Position numbers and translations under genes: made by a program
Assembly (NCBI GenBank): GCA_964555235.1
Contig: CAZKRU010000034.1
Coordinates: 1 to 43,249 of the forward strand
Reading direction: 5' to 3'
Length of the DNA stretch: 43,249 nucleotides
From: CAZKRU01 sp964555235
Lineage (GTDB): Bacteria > Verrucomicrobiota > Verrucomicrobiia > Methylacidiphilales > CAMAQI01
Shown: positions 40,155-43,249 of the stretch, piece by piece
Numbering within the stretch: the first letter of the stretch is position 1
Layout of the letters: each line of letters begins with the position of its first letter
Notes under the pieces: model-generated
What the model was told of the DNA's origin: nothing
The model's database searches: none
What the model saw: the letters and a program-made list of their open reading frames with translations, nothing else

Positions 40155-41024
40155 ATGCCTCGCCGATCTCCGCCTGATCGGATACTGGCACGGGCAGCCA
40201 CGGAGCAACTCCATCCGGCTTCGCAAACGTTGGACAAGATCTCCATTCCCTCGTTGGTATCGCTTTTCGTGAACGAAGAGGTGAAGGTCCAACGCGCCTT
40301 GAATCACCAGCGACCGGCATTGACGGCCGCCGCCGAACTTATTTTTAAAAAACTGAGCCGGGGAGGGCGCCTGATTTATGTCGGTGCCGGAACGAGTGGA
40401 CGGCTTGGAATTTTGGATGCGAGTGAAATCCCGCCGACTTTTGGAATGAGCCCTGAGATCATTCAAGGCGTCATTGCCGGAGGTTCCTCCGCTGTTTTTA
40501 AAAGTCAGGAGGGTGTTGAAGATGATCCCGATGAAGGAGCGAAGGCGATTCGTTTGAAACAAGTCACCTCGAAGGATGTGGTCTGTGGAATTGCTGCGAG
40601 CGGTCGAACTCCTTTTGTCTTGGGAGCTTTGACGGAAGCAAAGAAACGGAAAGCCGGGACGATTTTTCTCACTTGTAATCCAAAGCGACACCCCGTGCAA
40701 GGGATTGGTGTTTCCATTAATCTCCCCACAGGGCCTGAAATCGTTGCTGGATCGACACGGTTGAAGGCGGGAACAGCGACGAAATGTGCGTTGAATCTCA
40801 TGAGCACGATTGTGATGATTCGCTTGGGAAAGGTGCGGGGCGGCCGCATGATTGCGCTTCAAACCACGAATGAAAAATTACGAGTCAGGGCCGTGCGAAC
40901 GGTGGTAGCGCTCAGCGGAGTAACAGAGGCAATCGCGAAGAAGGCGTTGATTTCGGCCAGGTGGAAAGTGGATCGCGCCTTGGAAGCACTGAAAGGAAAA
41001 AAGGGCTGGAGAGATTTGTCGTGA
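40155..41024 (+). CDS. murQ: N-acetylmuramic acid 6-phosphate etherase MurQ
   Basis: MurQ cleaves the lactyl ether of MurNAc 6-phosphate to GlcNAc 6-phosphate and D-lactate in cell-wall recycling. The 289-residue protein has the family start TEQLHPASQTLDKIS (usually TEQRNP) and the SIS-domain signature GRLIYVGAGTSGRLGILDAS. The catalytic-region PPTFGMSPEIIQGVIAGG contains the Glu equivalent within DASEIPPTFG. Also present are GIAASGRTPFV and the VAGSTRLKAGTATK block. It is close to E. coli MurQ in length (298). It lies 5 bp after the kinase gene and overlaps the next gene by 4 bp (GTGA). Confidence 0.95.
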   Translation: MPRRSPPDRILARAATEQLHPASQTLDKISIPSLVSLFVNEEVKVQRALNHQRPALTAAAELIFKKLSRGGRLIYVGAGTSGRLGILDASEIPPTFGMSPEIIQGVIAGGSSAVFKSQEGVEDDPDEGAKAIRLKQVTSKDVVCGIAASGRTPFVLGALTEAKKRKAGTIFLTCNPKRHPVQGIGVSINLPTGPEIVAGSTRLKAGTATKCALNLMSTIVMIRLGKVRGGRMIALQTTNEKLRVRAVRTVVALSGVTEAIAKKALISARWKVDRALEALKGKKGWRDLS

Positions 41025-42238
41025 TCCTGACGGCAGATCTCATTTTGATGGAGGAGGGGACTCCGATGCCTGGCGGCGCGATTCGCGTGGAAGGAGATCG
41101 GATTGTGGAAGTGGGACGTTACAAGAAAATGATTCGTCGTCCGGCCGAGCCGTTGGTGGAGTTGGAAGGATGTGTGATTTCACCCGGATTTATCAATGCC
41201 CACTGCCATCTCGATTACACTGATTTCAAAGGAGTGATTCCTCCTCAAGCGAGTTTTACGGAGTGGATTAAAAAAATCAATGCGCTCAAGCATGACCGAA
41301 CGACGCAGGATTATTGCTCGGGAATTGCCCGAGGCTATGAACTTCTTCTGGCGTCTGGCACGACCACGGTTGTCAATATTGCGGCCATTCCCGAGGTCTT
41401 CCCTTATCTGGCAACGCCTCCACTACGAGTCTGGTGGTTTTTAGAATTGATCGATTTACGCTCCCGCTTGCAATTGGAAGAGGCGATGATCGGAGTTCTT
41501 TATCTGTTGGAACGTTCTCCTTCGTGGATTGGAGGAATTGGGCTCTCGCCGCATGCTCCGTATACAGCCTCGGCAGAACTTTTTCGCCACGTGCAGCGCT
41601 GTTGTGAGTCGATGAATCTTTTAGCGACGACTCATATTGCGGAATCTCGCGAAGAGCAGGAGATGTTCCTGTACGGAAAAGGGAAGCTCTACGAATTTCT
41701 TGAAAAACTAGGTCGCGATGTTTCCGATTGTGCTCAAGGTTCTTCCTTTTCGCACTTGTATGAAATGGGAGCTATTGATTCGCGCTGGTTGATTGCCCAT
41801 CTGAATTACCTTCAAGAATATGATTATGGTTTGTTGAGTCGATCTGGAGCCAGTGTCGTTCACTGCCCGAAATGTCATGCCTACTTTGGACATCAGCGAT
41901 TTTCCTTGGAACGACTTCAGGAGCAAGGAGTGAATATTTGCTTGGGAACGGATAGTCTCGCCAGCAACAACACACTCGATTTACGAGCGGAAATTCGAAT
42001 GGCACGCCATCACTATCCCGATTTGAGTTCACGCGATTGGTGGAAGATGATTACCCTTCGTCCCGCAAGGGCGCTTCGTCAGGAAGGACTGTTGGGGCAG
42101 ATTCGGGTTGGAGCCAAAGCGGATCTCGTCGCCTTTGCGCTTTCAGGCCAATCAGATGTCTTTTCGGAACTGATTGATTCCCGCCAAGCCCCCGTCTTTT
42201 TGATGATTGATGGAAAGACCGTCGCGTTGCCGGCGTAG
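41021..42238 (+). CDS. Amidohydrolase, aminodeoxyfutalosine/SAH deaminase-like
   Basis: Start GTG 41021 gives a GTGA overlap with murQ and 405 residues; GGAGAG lies nine bases upstream. It is a metal-dependent TIM-barrel deaminase. The HxH site is at 61/63 in FINAHCHLDYTDFKG, followed by SPHAPYTAS (about 176-184), THIAESREEQE, and GTDSLASNNTLDLRAEIRMA (about 309-328). A composite beta-sandwich ends in GAKADLVAF. This pattern fits the ATZ/TRZ/SAH-deaminase group. The NAHxHL-(E/D) start followed by F-WI recalls aminodeoxyfutalosine deaminase (MqnX) of the futalosine menaquinone pathway. Substrate is not settled, and linkage with muropeptide recycling is positional. Confidence 0.85.
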   Translation: MILTADLILMEEGTPMPGGAIRVEGDRIVEVGRYKKMIRRPAEPLVELEGCVISPGFINAHCHLDYTDFKGVIPPQASFTEWIKKINALKHDRTTQDYCSGIARGYELLLASGTTTVVNIAAIPEVFPYLATPPLRVWWFLELIDLRSRLQLEEAMIGVLYLLERSPSWIGGIGLSPHAPYTASAELFRHVQRCCESMNLLATTHIAESREEQEMFLYGKGKLYEFLEKLGRDVSDCAQGSSFSHLYEMGAIDSRWLIAHLNYLQEYDYGLLSRSGASVVHCPKCHAYFGHQRFSLERLQEQGVNICLGTDSLASNNTLDLRAEIRMARHHYPDLSSRDWWKMITLRPARALRQEGLLGQIRVGAKADLVAFALSGQSDVFSELIDSRQAPVFLMIDGKTVALPA

Positions 42239-42248
42239 CGGATTCATC

Positions 42249-42331
42249 TCTCGCCAAGCCCGCCAAGGCGCAAAGCGTTTGGATCTGAAACAAATCCCTT
42301 CTCACTTAGCGCCTTCGCGACCTTGGCGAGA
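42249..42331. repeat. CGCCAAG-type palindromic interspersed repeat, copy D
   Basis: The left arm TCTCGCCAAGCCCGCCAAGG (from 42249) mirrors the right arm, which ends CGCGACCTTGGCGAGA (42331). It begins 11 bp after the amidohydrolase stop and precedes the convergent end of a small gene. A further motif, TTCACCGAGAGGCACGAAGC and then TCACAGAGG (42362-42391), follows and resembles the CACAAAG-rich flank of copy A. The central part differs from copies A and B. Confidence 0.8.
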
Positions 42332-42408
42332 AACCTCTGGATTTCAAGTACTTAGAAGTTTACTTCACCGAGAGGCACGAAGCTCACAGAGGGGTTATTT
42401 TGAGAGCT

Positions 42409-42609
42409 CTATCGTCCGGTTTTAAGATAATAAATCAAATAAGCGACAAATGAGAACATGAGAAGGATTGATAGTTTTCTCACCGCATTGCCCCGAATCT
42501 TCTGCTCAGCAGAGTCTTCTTTCAATGCTCGCTTTAACGATTCGGGGGCGATCAAATACCAACCCAGAAAGAAGAAGAGAAAGAAGGGGACGGCAATGAG
42601 GATGTTCAT
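42409..42609 (-). CDS. Small membrane protein, hypothetical
   Basis: The 66-residue product has two hydrophobic segments (MNILIAVPFFLFFFLGWYLI and LSILLMFSFVAYLIYYL) separated by a charged stretch with several Lys/Arg/Glu. GAGG lies five bases upstream of the ATG. No family recognised. Coding likelihood rests on the clean two-helix topology, the ribosome site and the lack of any competing gene. Confidence 0.6.
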   Translation of the reverse strand: MNILIAVPFFLFFFLGWYLIAPESLKRALKEDSAEQKIRGNAVRKLSILLMFSFVAYLIYYLKTGR

Positions 42610-42639
42610 GGTGACCTCATTCCTAGTTCAGATCGATTA

Positions 42640-42703
42640 TTGGTGGGGCCAATCGTCCTCGATGGGCCGAATACTGGCCCGTTCGGAGAACTGGCCCCAC
42701 CAA
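42640..42703. repeat. Long inverted repeat with perfect 12-bp arms
   Basis: TTGGTGGGGCCA (42640-42651) and TGGCCCCACCAA (42692-42703) are perfect inverted arms around a 40-nt centre. The centre can fold further (GGGCC-gaatact-GGCCC, or CCGAA with TTCGG). No U-tract follows on either strand, so it is not a standard terminator. It resembles an interspersed palindromic unit more than a gene-control site. It lies 20 bp downstream of the 69-residue gene and 30 bp upstream of the 66-residue gene. Confidence 0.8.
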
Positions 42704-42723
42704 AGCGCTGATTCCTAAATTCT

Positions 42724-42933
42724 TCAATGAAATAACCCGTTCATCCATTTGCGGAGCGGGGAGAGATTCTTCTCTTTAAGTCGGGCTTTGACTAATTTTT
42801 CGACTGTTGCCCGCTGGCTCGGGTCTGCACGACAGTTTTCTTCGGTAAGATTAAGTTCGAGCAAGACTTCCCGTCGAATACTCGCAATCAGGGCGGTACG
42901 TGCTTCGGTGGCTGACCAGATCCCTGAGTGCAT
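42724..42933 (-). CDS. Hypothetical 69-residue protein
   Basis: This small product has a Leu/Glu/Arg-rich helical middle (IRREVLLELNLTEENC, then VEKLVKARLKEKNLSPLRKW), with no signal peptide or membrane helix. No family recognised. It begins 13 bp after the stop of the tandem-repeat gene on the same strand, so it is probably co-transcribed. The ribosome site is weak. Possibly a separate gene; a shared reading frame is excluded by the intervening stop. Confidence 0.5.
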   Translation of the reverse strand: MHSGIWSATEARTALIASIRREVLLELNLTEENCRADPSQRATVEKLVKARLKEKNLSPLRKWMNGLFH

Positions 42934-42946
42934 CTCGTCGGTTCTT

Positions 42947-43249
42947 TTACTTGCGTTTTTCGAGTTTCTCTTTGGCCTCAGGATGATTTTTGAGGAATTC
43001 CTGACGTTGTTCGGGGGTCATATTCTCGCGGCGTTCTTTCATCCGTTCTGCAATTTCAGGATGGCTTTTGAAAAATTCCTGGCGTTGTTCCGGAGTCATC
43101 TTTTTGAGTTTCTCCATCATCTCCATCTTTTCGCGGGCCTCCGGGTGCTCTTTGAAAAAGGCTTCGCGTTGCTGCGGGGTCATTGCCTCAAAACGTTTCT
43201 CCATCATCTCCATCTTTTCGCGGGCCTCCGGGTGCTCTTTGAAAAAGGC
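42947..43249 (-). CDS. Tandem-repeat protein with (M)TPEQRQEFFKxHPE units (5' end outside the window)
   Basis: The open frame runs off the right edge, so the N-terminus is missing. The visible 100 residues are four helical repeats of 26-29 residues. Each is built as MTPxQRxxFFKxHPEAxEKM, followed by a Lys/Glu/Met helix, and the protein ends KEKLEKRK. At DNA level, 43111-43162 and 43198-43249 are identical over 52 bp with an 87-bp (29-codon) period, which indicates recent duplication. The TPEQR core resembles the LTxxQ motif of Spy/CpxP-type periplasmic proteins, but without the N-terminus neither export nor family can be confirmed. Confidence 0.8.
   Translation of the reverse strand, partial: AFFKEHPEAREKMEMMEKRFEAMTPQQREAFFKEHPEAREKMEMMEKLKKMTPEQRQEFFKSHPEIAERMKERRENMTPEQRQEFLKNHPEAKEKLEKRK
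43111..43249. repeat. 87-bp-period tandem duplication inside the repeat gene
   Basis: The block starting TCTCCATCATCTCCATCTTT occurs at 43111 and 43198, identical for 52 bp up to the window edge. The period is a multiple of three, so unit gain or loss preserves the reading frame. The array may continue beyond the window. Confidence 0.85.

Overview
The window reads as a chromosomal segment of a flagellated, diderm, carotenoid-capable bacterium, most likely of the Verrucomicrobiota/PVC group. The assignment is an inference. It rests on the combination of a bS22/mS38-like basic mini-protein beside hisG, a SUMF1-type enzyme with a signal peptide, a BadF-type kinase next to murQ, a lycopene-cyclase-domain protein, and interspersed CGCCAAG-type palindromic repeats. 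No rRNA is present to settle it.

Region 1 (about 1-21,000, all on the minus strand) is a tRNA-Ser gene preceded by one very large flagellar cluster. Read in transcription order it is flgB-flgC-fliE-fliF-fliG-fliH-fliI-fliJ-motE-like-fliK-(FlgD-like small protein)-flgD-flgE-fliL-fliM-fliN-fliO-fliP-fliQ-fliR-flhB-flhA-(membrane protein)-fliA-motA-motB-(Cys-motif protein). Many neighbours overlap by 4 bp. It encodes the rod base, MS ring, C ring, the complete export apparatus, hook and hook cap, the FliA sigma factor and the stator. Filament, P/L-ring, flhF/flhG, flgM and chemotaxis genes are absent. The operon head carries a sequence that matches the sigma-54 -24/-12 consensus at every position, almost on top of the flgB GTG start. 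A 164-nt spacer between fliE and fliF can form several strong stem-loops.

Region 2 (about 21,000-27,590, plus strand) diverges from the flagellar operon. It is a four-gene polysaccharide-export cassette: an SLBB-repeat export protein, a Wzz-BY-kinase fusion, a secreted FecR-domain protein and a large outer-membrane beta-barrel. No glycosyltransferases accompany it.

Region 3 (27,590-33,855) holds a lycopene-cyclase-domain protein and a tandem ACT protein (minus), then hisG, the 34-residue bS22-like protein, a TPR protein ending in an intrinsic terminator, and acsA (plus).

Region 4 (33,860-43,249) holds gatB, an exported formylglycine-generating enzyme, and vanZ-like-ligA (minus). A peptidoglycan-recycling operon follows on the plus strand (BadF-family sugar kinase, murQ, an amidohydrolase). 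The end carries small minus-strand genes and a tandem-repeat protein cut by the window edge. Palindromic repeats sit at several gene 3' ends (3.4, 33.9, 35.5 and 42.3 kb), and two of them are near-identical inverted copies 32 kb apart.
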